64,000 nt of DNA, taken from contig NW_004624748.1 in the NCBI RefSeq assembly GCF_000247695.1, positions 8,391,963 through 8,455,962 on the forward strand, given 5' to 3'. This document shows positions 1-9,396 of the stretch, one piece after another. The DNA comes from Heterocephalus glaber. Taxonomy: Eukaryota > Chordata > Mammalia > Rodentia > Bathyergidae. Under the pieces are notes generated by a model that ran no database searches, was not told where the DNA came from, and worked only from the letters and a program-made list of their open reading frames with translations. Made by a program: the position numbers and the translations under genes. Positions within the stretch are counted from its first letter, which is position 1. Every line of letters begins with the position of its first letter.

Positions 1-128
1 TCCAGCACCGTTTATTAAAGAGGCTATCTTTCCTCCAGTGAGGGTGTTTGGCTCCTTTGTCAAAGATGAGGTGGCTGAGTGTATTTGGAGTTGTTTCTGC
101 ATCTTCTAATCTGTTCCACTGGTCTGGG
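1..128 (-). mobile_element. L1 ORF2-region remnant
   Basis: The plus-strand text (TTTATTAAAGAGGCTATC, then CTAATCTGTTCCACTGGTCT) is the reverse complement of the familiar L1 ORF2 stretch around 'caatggaacagaat...ttcaataaatggtgctgg'. It is a diverged, broken fragment cut by the window edge. Confidence 0.6.
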
Positions 129-988
129 AATTTTGAACTTAAAAACTGGGTGTATTTATTACACAGCACAAGCCTAGCTAATCAGGTTCTATTTTTTACA
201 CATTAAACTGATGCAAGAGACATGAGCTAGAACTTAAGATCTTGCTTCTATAGTAGAGATAGATTTGATAAACACCACCTTCTCTTCCAAAATCACTGAT
301 TTGTGAGGCAAGGATTTAAGTGACAAAGAGCCAGAATCTGGCCAGAGCAGCCAGCTGCCAACTAAAATCAAGGTCTTAAAATTACCAATTTTCCTAACTT
401 CAGGGATGCCTGGGGGCATTAATATCTTACATTATGTTATGCATAATCAGTAACTCAACCTGCACTACCATACTATCCTCAGCAACCGCTGACCTAATTT
501 GGTGGGCTGCAAAGACAGTAAGCTTTGTGTCTGGCTAGAGTAGCTCAGTTCTCCTTAAGGTGGCTTAAGGAGAATGGATTCAACCAGTCCTTGAGAGCAA
601 AGCCAAGTGGTACCCTCAACCCCTAAAGACCAGTAAGGCTTGATTTGTTCCAACTCTCAATTTTTTTCCCCTCTTTAACCTTCCCTCTCCCCAATCTACA
701 TGAATACCTAAATATAGCATATGTACCATAAATCAGATAAAGGGTATAAATAATGCCATGTAAGTAATTTTTAAAGAAAATCTTATCATATTAACATTCA
801 GGGAAGTCTAGCACCAAGAACAATTATTAAAGACAGTACAAATTTATTACAAAGGATATTTCTTAAATGATCCCTGTGTGATTTGCTCCAGAGTGATCAG
901 GAATTGCAAAGTGGAAAAAATATAACAGAAATGAAAGTATAATTATCTTGTATTTCATCGCTGAATCTGATTACAACTTTTATAGTTT
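129..988. other. LRCH1 intron 2 start; no recognised element
   Basis: AT-rich sequence downstream of the LRCH1 exon in gene orientation. I see no exon, RNA gene or clear repeat here. Only short chance reading frames occur. Confidence 0.5.
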
Positions 989-994
989 ACCTAC
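989..994 (-). other. LRCH1: Splice donor of the LRCH1 exon
   Basis: The minus-strand bases directly after the exon read GTAGGT, preceded by exon bases AG, giving a near-consensus U2-type donor. This fixes the 3' end of the exon at 995 and the intron phase at 2. Confidence 0.85.
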
Positions 995-1139
995 CTCAAG
1001 TTTAAGTAGGTCAGCATCTGCAGATTAATAATGGCCTCAGGAATGACTCTGATACAATTGTGATACAGATTAAGAATTTCCAGTGATACAAAATGGCACA
1101 ATTCCATTGGAACTTCAACCAGTCTGTTTTTAGACAAAT
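995..1139 (-). CDS. LRCH1: LRCH1 internal coding exon (probable exon 2), leucine-rich repeats
   Basis: Read on the minus strand, this 145-bp exon follows a pyrimidine-rich tract and TTACAG, and ends AG|GTAGGT. It opens in phase 1 (last two bases of an Asp codon), carries 47 full codons and closes in phase 2 with AG of a Ser codon. The peptide starts LSKNRLVEVPMELCHF, continues through SLEILNLYHNCI and ends LTYLNL, which is two leucine-rich repeat units. I recognise it as human LRCH1 with about one conservative change (Ile for Val before NLQ). The paralogues I recall differ at several of these residues. LRCH proteins are cytoplasmic, with N-terminal LRRs and a C-terminal calponin homology domain. 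LRCH1 is reported to bind DOCK8 and restrain Cdc42 activation and T-cell migration. The upstream exon must end in G to complete the Asp codon. No other LRCH1 exon is seen in the window. Confidence 0.93.
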
Positions 1140-1170
1140 CTGTAAGAAAAGGAAAGAGTATTTTGTCAAT
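1140..1170 (-). other. LRCH1: Splice acceptor and likely branch point of the LRCH1 exon
   Basis: On the minus strand the intron ends CTCTTTCCTTTTCTTACAG at position 1140. A plausible branch-point motif ATTGAC lies at 1170-1165, with the adenine about 26 nt from the acceptor. The spacing and pyrimidine content are those of a normal U2-type acceptor. The branch point is inferred from motif and distance only. Confidence 0.75.
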
Positions 1171-1462
1171 AAATCTTCAAGGTACTCAGAACAATCTTAC
1201 CAACCATGAATACTGTTTTTCTTAATATTGCAATCTAAATTTAGATCAACATTATCATTTTTTGCACCTCTATAACTACAGCACTGCGGTTTCCATTTCC
1301 TAGCCAAATTCAGAAACACTTGGGATACAGAAAGCTAAAGTATTACCAAAACTTTTTAATTCTCTAAATTAATTTGTCGATCTGGCCACATAAAGTGAAT
1401 ATTTTACTCATTTGAAAAATTATGCGGTGTGATGGAAAAATGTAATAAGTGTTTACAGTTTT

Positions 1463-1550
1463 GGTTTTTTTTTTTTTGGTACCGGGGATCGAACTCGGGT
1501 CCTTGTGCTTGCGCAGCAGGCGGTGAAACCACTGAGCTAAATCCCCGGCC
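1463..1550 (-). mobile_element. ID SINE (tRNA-Ala-derived)
   Basis: Reverse-complement ID element: a T-run (poly-A tail on the minus strand), GGTACCGGGGATCGAACTCG (B box), then ACTGAGCTAAATCCCCGGCC (A box). It is bounded by a perfect 10-bp target-site duplication TTACAGTTTT at 1453-1462 and 1551-1560. It belongs to the copies reading CTGCGCAAGCACAAGGACCC. Confidence 0.95.
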
Positions 1551-1594
1551 TTACAGTTTTTAAAAATTTCATTACAGTAAAAGACATATCCCCA

Positions 1595-2085
1595 ACAATC
1601 TCCCTCAAAATACGGTATACTTCCTTGCTTGGAATATGCTTATCCCATTGTTCTGCCACTTTCTGAAGCAGTCCCACAAGTATTCCCTCATGAGTGTCGA
1701 TAGTTGTGCTGTAGTGGCTGCCTTAATGTCCTGAACTGATTCTATTTACCTTTCATGGTCATTTTGACTTTAGTAAAGAGCCAGAAGTCATGCAATGGCA
1801 GATCCAATGAATAAGGTGAATGAGGACACATTAGGAATATTTTTACAAGCTTCTCTTTCTGTTGGATGACACTTGGCAATAGCATTCACTGATTTTTAAT
1901 TGCACTTCATAAAAACACAAAAGTGGACTCCCAGAACTGATTCAGAAAGTGACAAGAATGATGGGATAAGTATGTTCAAAGTGACAGGGAGAATTGTGAG
2001 CAGCATCAATGGCATTGTGTCCTTTAATGTAATAAATTTTATTTAAACACACATTGTATTTTTTGGTCAGACCTTGTATCTCAAA
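1595..2085. mobile_element. Mariner-family DNA transposon relic, inverted arrangement
   Basis: The minus strand of about 1600-1870 translates, across a frame break, into SPYSLDLPLHDFWLF followed by TKVKMTMKGK. This is the conserved YSPDLAPxDxxLF catalytic block of mariner transposases; the Asp of the D34D position is retained in DFW. Stop codons and frame breaks show it is dead. A second, plus-oriented copy of the transposase 3' end occurs at 1940-2080, finishing in TTGGTCAGACCTTGTAT, which resembles a mariner terminus. The two pieces are inverted relative to each other. Confidence 0.65.
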
Positions 2086-2142
2086 CTCAGTTTAACCTAG
2101 ACAATTATTTAACATTCTATGCTTTACTATATATGAATAAAA

Positions 2143-2290
2143 AAGCCAAGCGTGGTAGCACACGCCTGTAGTAGTCCTAGCACTCAGGAGGCTGAGGCAA
2201 CAGAATTGAGTGTTTGAGGCCAGCCTGGGGAATTTAGCAAGTTTGAGGTCAGCCTGAGCTGTACAACAAGACTCTCTCTCAAAAGCAAAC
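2143..2290 (+). mobile_element. B1 SINE (7SL-derived monomer)
   Basis: Starts GCCAAGCGTGGTAGCACACG, has the AGGAGGCTGAGGCAACAGAA block and ends AAGACTCTCTCTCAAAA. The segment GAGGCCAGCCTGGGG recurs as GAGGTCAGCCTGAGC about 29 bp on, which is the internal duplication typical of B1. Confidence 0.85.
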
Positions 2291-2490
2291 AAGGATTATA
2301 TATTTATAAAATTATGGTGAGCACATGTATTTATCATAATTATTAATTCAATTTTGCATTCATCATATGTTTTGTCCTTCCAATTGAGTATAATCACTTT
2401 TTTACACAAGAAACATGTATTCTATACCTTCTTCAAAGACACATAATAGACACTAAAATAAATATTTTCTTCATTAGAAATAGCACCTAT

Positions 2491-2610
2491 AGGGCTCGGG
2501 GTGTAGCTCAGTGGCTCTATGTCTGCCTGGCAAGTGCATGGCCCTGAATTCAATTCCCAGTGCAAGGAAGAAAGGGAAGGGGAGGGAAGGGGAGGGGAGG
2601 GGAGGGGAGG
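2491..2610 (+). mobile_element. ID SINE with (GGGGA)n tail
   Basis: Body 2492-2566 reads GGGCTCGGGGTGTAGCTCAG through TTCAATTCCCAG. The expected A-rich tail is replaced by GGGGA/GGGAA repeats at 2567-2610. The flanks GAAATAGCACCTAT (2477-2490) and GAAATAGTACCTAT (2611-2624) form a 14-bp duplication with one mismatch. It is of the older CTGCCTGGCAAG type. Confidence 0.9.
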
Positions 2611-2829
2611 GAAATAGTACCTATAATGTTCAAGACAGATTAATCATGTATCTAGTAAGAACCAGCAGGGAGTCTGCCCCATGACTACCAGTAGAACTGG
2701 AGCCGCTGGCCAAGTGTACAGAGATGTTATCACTCAGCAAAGAAGGTACACAAAAGGGAATCTACCCACAAATCTCCATTTTAAATCCAGATGTAAATCC
2801 TAAATTTAAAAATTAGCAAACAGAAGTGA

Positions 2830-2960
2830 GTAGCATATAAAAATGTCAACACACTAGGAATAAATAAGTGGAGTTGGTTCTAGAAATATAAAAATCCTAT
2901 AAAATAATTCACCACATAAATAGAACAAATGTGAAATAACGTAACTGTTTCCATGGATAC
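2830..2960 (+). mobile_element. Possible L1 fragment
   Basis: A-rich text with CACATAAATAGAACAAATGT resembles the L1 ORF2 stretch 'cacattaatagaac'. It is short and very diverged. Confidence 0.3.
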
Positions 2961-2964
2961 TACA

Positions 2965-3120
2965 TTCATTCTTTTTAAAAACAATCTTATTGAGGTGTAT
3001 TTTATGTTTCATAAAATTGACCAATTAAAACTTATAATTCAGTGATCTCTAGTTATCTTACTGAGTGGTGCATTCATCATCATATATCAATTTTAGAACA
3101 CTTATGTTCATTATTAACAG
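2965..3120 (-). mobile_element. L1M 3' UTR remnant
   Basis: TATTGAGGTGTATTTTATG, then TATAATTCAGTGATCTCTAG and CAATTTTAGAACACTTATG match the reverse complement of the L1M 3' UTR ('gttctaaaattgattgtgg...ccactgaattgtacac'). Confidence 0.55.
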
Positions 3121-3162
3121 TAGGAACATAGAGGAACATAGTTGGATATTATCTATCTACCT

Positions 3163-3230
3163 GTCTATACATACATACATACCTACATACATACATACAT
3201 ACATACACATACATATACATGCATACACAT
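3163..3230. repeat. (ATAC)n microsatellite
   Basis: Imperfect CATA/ATAC tetranucleotide run with dinucleotide interruptions, about 68 bp. Confidence 0.9.
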
Positions 3231-3414
3231 AAGCGACAGAAATAATGCATTAATTTACTGCTAAATCATGAAAAAGACTAGAAATGGTACCATAAGGTGA
3301 AGATATTGCTACTAAAATTGCTACTAATATTTACCATTGTTCATTTACGAGCTAAAGACACAGGTAGTAAAAAAGAAAAACCAAAATTGAAATGGAGAAG
3401 ACAGAATTATTATT

Positions 3415-3508
3415 ACTTTTTTTGTTGTTTTTTTGGTACTGGAATTGAACTCCAGACCTTGTGATTGCGAGGCAGGCGGCAGAACCACTGAGCTAAATCT
3501 GCACCCCA
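3415..3508 (-). mobile_element. ID SINE
   Basis: T-rich tail, then GGTACTGGAATTGAACTCCA, GCGAGGCAGGCGGCAGAACC and CACTGAGCTAAATCTGCACC. Imperfect flanks AATTATTATTA and AATTATTATTT are a likely target-site duplication. It is a somewhat diverged copy. Confidence 0.85.
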
Positions 3509-3524
3509 ACAAAATTATTATTTA

Positions 3525-4140
3525 CAGATAGTATATATGACTATTATCCTGGAAAATCTAAGAGTATCAACAGAAAACCTATTTCAAGTGATGTAGGAAT
3601 TTAGTAAAGGTATACAGGAGAAAATTCAAATGCTAAAACAATAGTCTTTACAATTCAAATTGGAACAGAAGAGGTCTTATTTATAAAAGAAAAAGATCAA
3701 AGGAGTAAAACACCTAGAAAAACCTTAAGAAATAGAAAAAGTTTATATGAAAAAAATGTTAAATGTAACATAAAACATAAACCAATTAAAGATATCTCCC
3801 CCAAAAAACCCTCAAAATCAGAAAGTGGCAATTCCAAGTTATACCTATATAATTTAGTGCACTCCTAATTTTAAAAAACTCATGTTTTTTAATTACTGGA
3901 ATTATTAGACAAGTTAATTCTAAGTTCACATGATAAGACAGGTGCCTCTCCAAAAGACTACAAGAGAACCAGCTCTCCTAGATATTGAAACATATATCAT
4001 AAGGCAGTGTGTGGACAAATGGGAATATCAATAGAACAAATTACAAAGGCAGGGATATGGTCAAAGATGGAAATCTTGTACACAATAAAGGTAGCACTTT
4101 AAATCACAGGCCTTCCAGCAAATGGCATGTAGCAAGATTG
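3525..4140 (+). mobile_element. L1 ORF2 remnant
   Basis: The text follows the order of an L1 ORF2: a 'ctggaaaatctaagagtatcaac' block, then 'gaaatagaaaaag', then 'atatcaatagaaca...caaagg', with many stops and indels. It is old and non-coding. The ID copy at 3415-3508 lies beside it. Confidence 0.5.
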
Positions 4141-4680
4141 ATAAGTTTGAGCCATAAAAGTAAAAATTAGAGCACTTTAAAACAAAAACTCAACCATTAA
4201 CATAAATGATAAGCAAGGAATTAGGGGGTGTCCTTTAATTCATAAACTAAATAGGCTAATCTTTTATAACTATAAAAGCCTAGCTATACCTAGCCAATCA
4301 TACCAATCTTATATAAATACTCTTTCACCAATGGGTTTCCAAATATATGACTTGTCTCTGAGTATCATCTAATTTTCAAGTAACTTTGTTACTGAAAGAG
4401 AGGGAGAGAGTCCAAAAAACGGGTGTTTGTTTTTCAAAGCTTTCCTTAGGCTAATGTGGGAATCACCTTGTAGCTTTGAGAATGCACTAACTTACAATGG
4501 GGAAGATGCCCAGAAAGGAAGGGGAAGCCAATCTGAATTAAGATGTTTTGACTTTGATGATGTGGAATGGAAAATCCTATTACAATTAGTTGTATGTGTG
4601 GCATGCAGGGGAGGGGTGATAACAGTGAAATGTGTTCAAAATCTTTCCTATTACCTGAAAATAAAGAAACAAAACAAGGT
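4141..4680. other. No recognised element
   Basis: AT-rich intronic sequence. Two overlapping plus-strand frames begin in this part but run into the purine tract and look like chance frames. Confidence 0.45.
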
Positions 4681-4685
4681 CTGGC

Positions 4686-4828
4686 TAAAGAAAAGAGAAG
4701 AAGAAGAAGAAGAAGAAAGACGAAGAAAGAGAGAAGAAGAAGGAGGAGGAGGAGGAGGAGAAGAAGAAGAAGAAAAAAAAACCAAGAAGAGAGGGAGGAG
4801 GACAGAGGAGAAAGGGAGGGAAGGCTTT
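4686..4828 (+). repeat. Polypurine GAA/GGA tract
   Basis: About 140 bp almost free of pyrimidines on the plus strand: (GAA)n at 4697-4717, GGA repeats at 4742-4758, then mixed GAAG/GGAGA. The glutamate/arginine-rich reading frames over it are an artefact of the repeat. Mirror-symmetric parts could form triplex DNA. Confidence 0.9.
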
Positions 4829-5260
4829 AGGACTTGATTGTAATTAATAACACCAGGAGACAATCAGTTCATGATGCGCTCAGAGATGTGATCATCCCTA
4901 ACTTGGCCTTTGAAAGGCAGACCCCTGACAGAAAAGAAGAGCCCAAGCAGGGCCATGGTGTCCCACTAAGGATTACTGACACACCCAGTGTAAGCAATCA
5001 TTGATGTTTCTCCAACTCAGGAAAGACAGAAAGCACGAGAGCTCACAGGTAACAAGCAGAGGTTCAGGCAGTTAATATATCTATCTTGAATGGCAACCAA
5101 AACCAGAAATGTGACAAGACCCAGCAGGATCAGAGTAACACAAAGATGGGAAAAGAATTGGTGTTTGCTTTTGTTATTACTCTATTATAAATATGTGGCG
5201 GTATCAATGAATTAGCTCAGGAGCCGTTTTCCTAAATGATGTATCTGCCTAGTGTTTCCA
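4829..5260. other. No recognised element
   Basis: Unique-looking intronic sequence without a recognisable coding or RNA signal. Confidence 0.45.
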
Positions 5261-5261
5261 C

Positions 5262-5395
5262 CTTGTTGGCACACTGGAGTCATCTGGAGAGGTTTTAGAT
5301 GCTGAAGCCTGGGACTCACAGCCAGAAGCTTTAGACACTGAGATTCTTGGGGGTGTCCAGCTGATTCCCACTGTTCTTCAGTAATTACAGCTGAG
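5262..5395. mobile_element. hAT-Charlie (MER5/MER20-like) remnant
   Basis: TTGGCACACTGGAGTCATCT, then GATGCTGAAGCCTGGGACTC and GAGATTCTTGGGGG follow the order of the MER5/MER20-type non-autonomous hAT consensus ('cactagaatcacctgg...gatgcctgggtcccac...gagattctga'). The ends are not clear. Confidence 0.45.
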
Positions 5396-5679
5396 GAGAT
5401 GACCTAAGGTATCTCAGCTTTCCCCACCTAACCAAGGCTAAACAGGTGTCACTCTTCTAGGGACAAAGGTGACACACAGGAGGGATCTGGTTTGGATACC
5501 AGGACAGTACCTTACCAGGCATCCTAATTTGAGAAACAACATCTTAACCAAACCAGTTAACCATTGTCAGATTCAGTTCTTATCCTAACTTCCTTCTCAG
5601 CTATTTCTGCAATCAGAGCACCAAAAATCCAACCTAGAATAGAGTATTAGGTATTTTGTGTTGGCCACAATGATAGAGA

Positions 5680-5860
5680 ATTTGTTTTCTTCATTTAATC
5701 CTCACCAGAACATGGTAAATTGGGTACTCCTCTAATTTCCAGTTGTGCCCAGACATGAAGGACCAGTGAGTCTAGGCAACTTGTCTGAAGACAGGAGCTA
5801 GTAAGTAATAAAGCCAAGAACTAAACCAAATTAGTATGCCCTAAAGTCCTGCTTTGAACC
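5680..5860 (-). mobile_element. MIR SINE remnant
   Basis: TTCATTTAATCCTCACCAGA, then CTAGGCAACTTGTCTGAAGA, GGAGCTAGTAAGTAATAAAG and CCAAGAACTAAACC match a reverse-complement MIR core. Confidence 0.7.
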
Positions 5861-7480
5861 AAAGCAGCTTCATAGGACTGCAATACAGGAAATATCAGTT
5901 GTTCGTATATCTAGTAAAAAGAAAAAACATTAACAGATCCATTTCAGGCACTTGGTTGGTAGGCATTAAAAACATTCACAAACCCATAGTAAGAGTAAGG
6001 GACCTCTGACCTCTAATATTTTCTCCAGAAAGAAGAGAACGTGTCATTAGTGTGTTCAACCTCCACCCAGACCAAGCTGGCAACTGTCCTTTCTTGCTGG
6101 AAACTCACCCTGGGGTCTATCCCTGCAGTGTGGAGCTAGCTACACCACAGATCCACGAAACCTGCCAGGCAGCAAGCCGGATTCCCAAACCATGCCCTCC
6201 CTTGTCCGCTTCTTAATTGAACCATTCACATGAAAGCTGCTCGGCCAGAGATATAACAATAAGTGTTACCACTGCCAAAATAAGCTTTGCAAATCCCTAA
6301 AATAAGGTAGCCAAATGAATAAAAATAAGCAGGGTAGGGTAGATCTGGTGTGCAGTCAGCATGATCAGAGAGAAGCTCAGTGCTGTTTTTGTATAAAAAA
6401 GGAAAGTGGTGGCTCAAGAGGAACTGAAGGAGGCCCCCACACGCCAGCAACAACATCCTGAGTTTTCAGCCATCGACAGCCATGATGCACACATACTGAA
6501 GGACCAGGACAGTTGGAGACCTTGTGTGTGACCTCTTGCTGGTTGGTCAAAAAGGTTCCTCCTGAAGTCAATGCCATGTCCTGTCCCAGCAAGACCAAAT
6601 GAGACACCTGTTATCATGGACATTTCTGTTGGAACACAGTAAGGCCCCCTTACTCGAGAGAAATACATCCTCAAACACCAGGTGAATGTTGACACTACAG
6701 ATTGTATTGAACCCTGAATACACTATTTTTTTTCTCCACATACATACCTATGACAGTTTAATTTATAAATAATAAATAGGAAAAGAATAACAAGAATAAA
6801 TAATAACATAGAACAATTATAATAGACCCCAATGAGACTTTCATGAATGTGGTCTCTAACCAAAAAGTCAAGACAAATATCAGTATTTTTGGATTGCAGT
6901 TGATCACGGGTAATTGAAAACACAGCAGGTAACACAGTGGGTAAAGGGGTCTACTAGCATTAGTGCTCATCTGATGTCTCAATAACTGAGTGAAATGTGT
7001 GTCCTTTACAGAGAAATGCAAACCCCAGGCCCACCCCCTCCATCTCCCCACCCCCCCTACACAGGGCCTGTTTCCTAATCCTGAAGAGGGCTGTTCTGTG
7101 TCTGGCATCTGTACAACGTGGACATTCTCTATCTCTCTTTACCTAGGTCAGCAAAGGTCTCCAGACAAATCTCAGCTAGATCTGTCTGTCCTGAACTTCC
7201 TCTCTCTACTCTGCAATGTCATTCACTTCCCCTCACTTCCCACTCCTCTCTCCACAGAGACACTCACCCTCTGCCTGCAGCCTCATGATTCAGCACCCAC
7301 CCTTGGGGGCACACACTTAGAAAGGTGCTGGAGGAAGAAAATGTGCCTCCTGGCCACAAGACAGGGCCTATGGGTGACTCATCCCCAGTTCTGCACACAA
7401 AGCCACTCAGCATTGCCAGGGTTAAATGGGCAGAGAGTCTAGATCTCAGACTACATCTCTAAGAGATCAACACAAAAATC
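5861..7480. other. No recognised gene
   Basis: Slightly GC-richer around 6050-6220 and 7000-7430. Overlapping open frames of 76-150 codons on both strands show no domain or motif I recognise and overlap one another, so I treat them as chance frames. Confidence 0.4.
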
Positions 7481-7554
7481 ACATCAAACAACAGAGATCT
7501 AATAAGCTATTCCTCCATGTGAGCCCTGGGGTCTTTCCTGATCACCTACTTAAA

Positions 7555-7742
7555 ATTTCAATATATCTATCTGAAACTTCCTACTGTTCCCTGGTTCCTC
7601 AGCACGTCAATATTTATTTACCAGCACTTACAGTTGTTCATTTTCTTTCTCCTGTTCTGGAATATAAATCACATGGATGCTGGGATCTTTGCATTGTTCG
7701 CTGATACTCAGGAAAACCTTAATAAATCCTTGTTGAATGAAC
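7555..7742 (+). mobile_element. L2 LINE 3' end
   Basis: Ends CCTTAATAAATCCTTGTTGAATGAACT, matching the L2 terminus (aataaatatttgttgaatgaatga). It is preceded by the usual pyrimidine-rich 'gttcctcagcacg...ctgttctggaatataa' type text. It may extend upstream to about 7140. Confidence 0.6.
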
Positions 7743-7754
7743 TGTATGCCATGT

Positions 7755-8025
7755 GTTAAGAAAGCAGGTTCATAGATCAGACAGCCTTGAGTTCAAATCC
7801 TGGCCCAACCCCCTACTTGGATGAGCTTGGAAATAATAATCTCCCTATGTCTCAGATTCTTTGCCTGTAATATGAAGATAACAGTTTTATTAACCCACTG
7901 AGTAATAATATTTAGCTTCATTGAATTATTAAAAAGGTTAACTAAGATAATACATATTAAAACAGCAGGCCAGCACCTAGCAGTGTTAAGCACTCTAGGA
8001 ATGATCTCTATTAATATGTTAGCTT
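7755..8025 (+). mobile_element. MIR SINE, nearly full length
   Basis: CAGCCTTGAGTTCAAATCCT (B-box region), TATGTCTCAGATTCTTTGCC, TGTAATATGAAGATAA and CAGCACCTAGCAGTGTTAAG follow the MIR consensus from its tRNA-like head to its 3' end. Confidence 0.8.
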
Positions 8026-9260
8026 TTTATGAGGCCCATGAGACACAAAGAAATAAGGTGTGAACTGGCAAAGAGCTTAAAATTTTGCTGGCAAGCACAT
8101 GAAGCATATTCTACATGCAAAAGCACACTAACTATCCTTTGGTATAATGCCTGAAAAATCCATCAGTCAGTCTGAAGGCTTCCTTCCCTTTCCACTAAAT
8201 TAGCACTTGACAACTTTCTCTAGCTCCATCCACTGATCAACATATCCCTTCCTTCCCTCATCATAGTGCAGCCATATGTGCTGGACCCATTTGCACCTCA
8301 TGAATGTGGAGAAGTGAGACAATGCATAGAAAGCATGTTCGCAGTGTCTGGAACTCAACAAAGAATAGTTGAAAAGGAAATATACATAGGTCATGGCTCC
8401 TGCTCTAACAATCTCACAGTACAGAGAAGAAGAGAGATGCACAGCTCACAAGTAGAATTGTAGAAAGAGTGAGATACAGGATGGGCACATATTTCTGCAT
8501 GAATAGGATTCTCAAGGGGGCATAGGGGACCAGTGGCTCCCAGCAGGTACAACACAACTTGAGACTCTGCTGGGGACAAGGCCCCTGTCAATGCGAGCTA
8601 AAGGCAGCTAATCAGTGCAGTGGTGGTGCAGGAGAGTGGGGTTCTTGGGGGTGCAAGAGTAAGACTTTTGCTTATATTGCATGATGAAGTATTAGAAATG
8701 TACCAAAAACACCTTGATGTGTGATTAAGTTGAGAAGCTGCTAACAGTATCTTACCAGCGGTTCACAGGCAGTCTTTGTATGAAGCAATTAATGAAGACT
8801 AATTCCTAGTGACTAAAGGATATCATAAAGTCCACAAGGTAAGCTATTTGAGGAATACAAACAAAGTGATTTCCAAGGATCTTAAGTATCACTGACCTCC
8901 TATATGCATGATCTTAACACCACTTTGTTGGAGTAGACTTTCACTCCAGAAGAGTAGGCTCTGTGGACTCTGATTGCAATTTTGCTAGAGTTCTGTTATC
9001 ATTTTAGGCTTACTATCAAGAATGAAACAACATACTGCTGTGAATAGATGATCACATGAGTACTGAAATTCTCAACCATAAAAAAATGTAAATTTGCTTA
9101 TAATGTATAATAAAATGACCAAACTAAAACTTTTTCCAGGATATTTACAATCAAATATTCTGTGAAACATTCTATTAAACTTCAATTCGCCATAACCCTT
9201 AATTCATTAGACTTGCTTTTATTATATGTTTAAAAAATAGCAAATACTTTAAAAATACCA
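8026..9260. other. No recognised element
   Basis: Ordinary intronic sequence. Short overlapping frames at 8200-8590 on both strands have no recognisable content. Confidence 0.45.
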
Positions 9261-9263
9261 AAT

Positions 9264-9396
9264 AAGCCAGTCACAGCGGTATGTATCTATAGTTCTATTG
9301 CTCTGGAGGTTGAGACAGGAGGATCCCTGAGACCAGGAATTCAAGGCTAGCCCAGGCAAGTGAGACCTCTTCACAAAAGAGAAACAAAAATATTAG
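9264..9396 (+). mobile_element. B1-type SINE, diverged
   Basis: AGCCAGTCACAGCGGTATGT, GTTGAGACAGGAGGATCCCT and CAAGGCTAGCCCAGGCAAG, then an A-rich end. This is a 7SL-derived monomer with moderate divergence. Confidence 0.75.

Noticed and set aside
3163..3230. CRISPR-like short repeats
   Set aside because: The (ATAC)n run is a microsatellite without unique spacers, and the genome is mammalian.
4427..4837. 136-codon Glu/Arg/Lys-rich open frame
   Set aside because: Its second half is the translation of a GAA/GGA purine tract, and the opposite strand gives an equally open Ser/Pro frame.
7021..7442. 150-codon plus-strand frame in a GC-richer segment
   Set aside because: No domain is recognised. 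The region borders an L2 3' end and is probably part of old repeat DNA.
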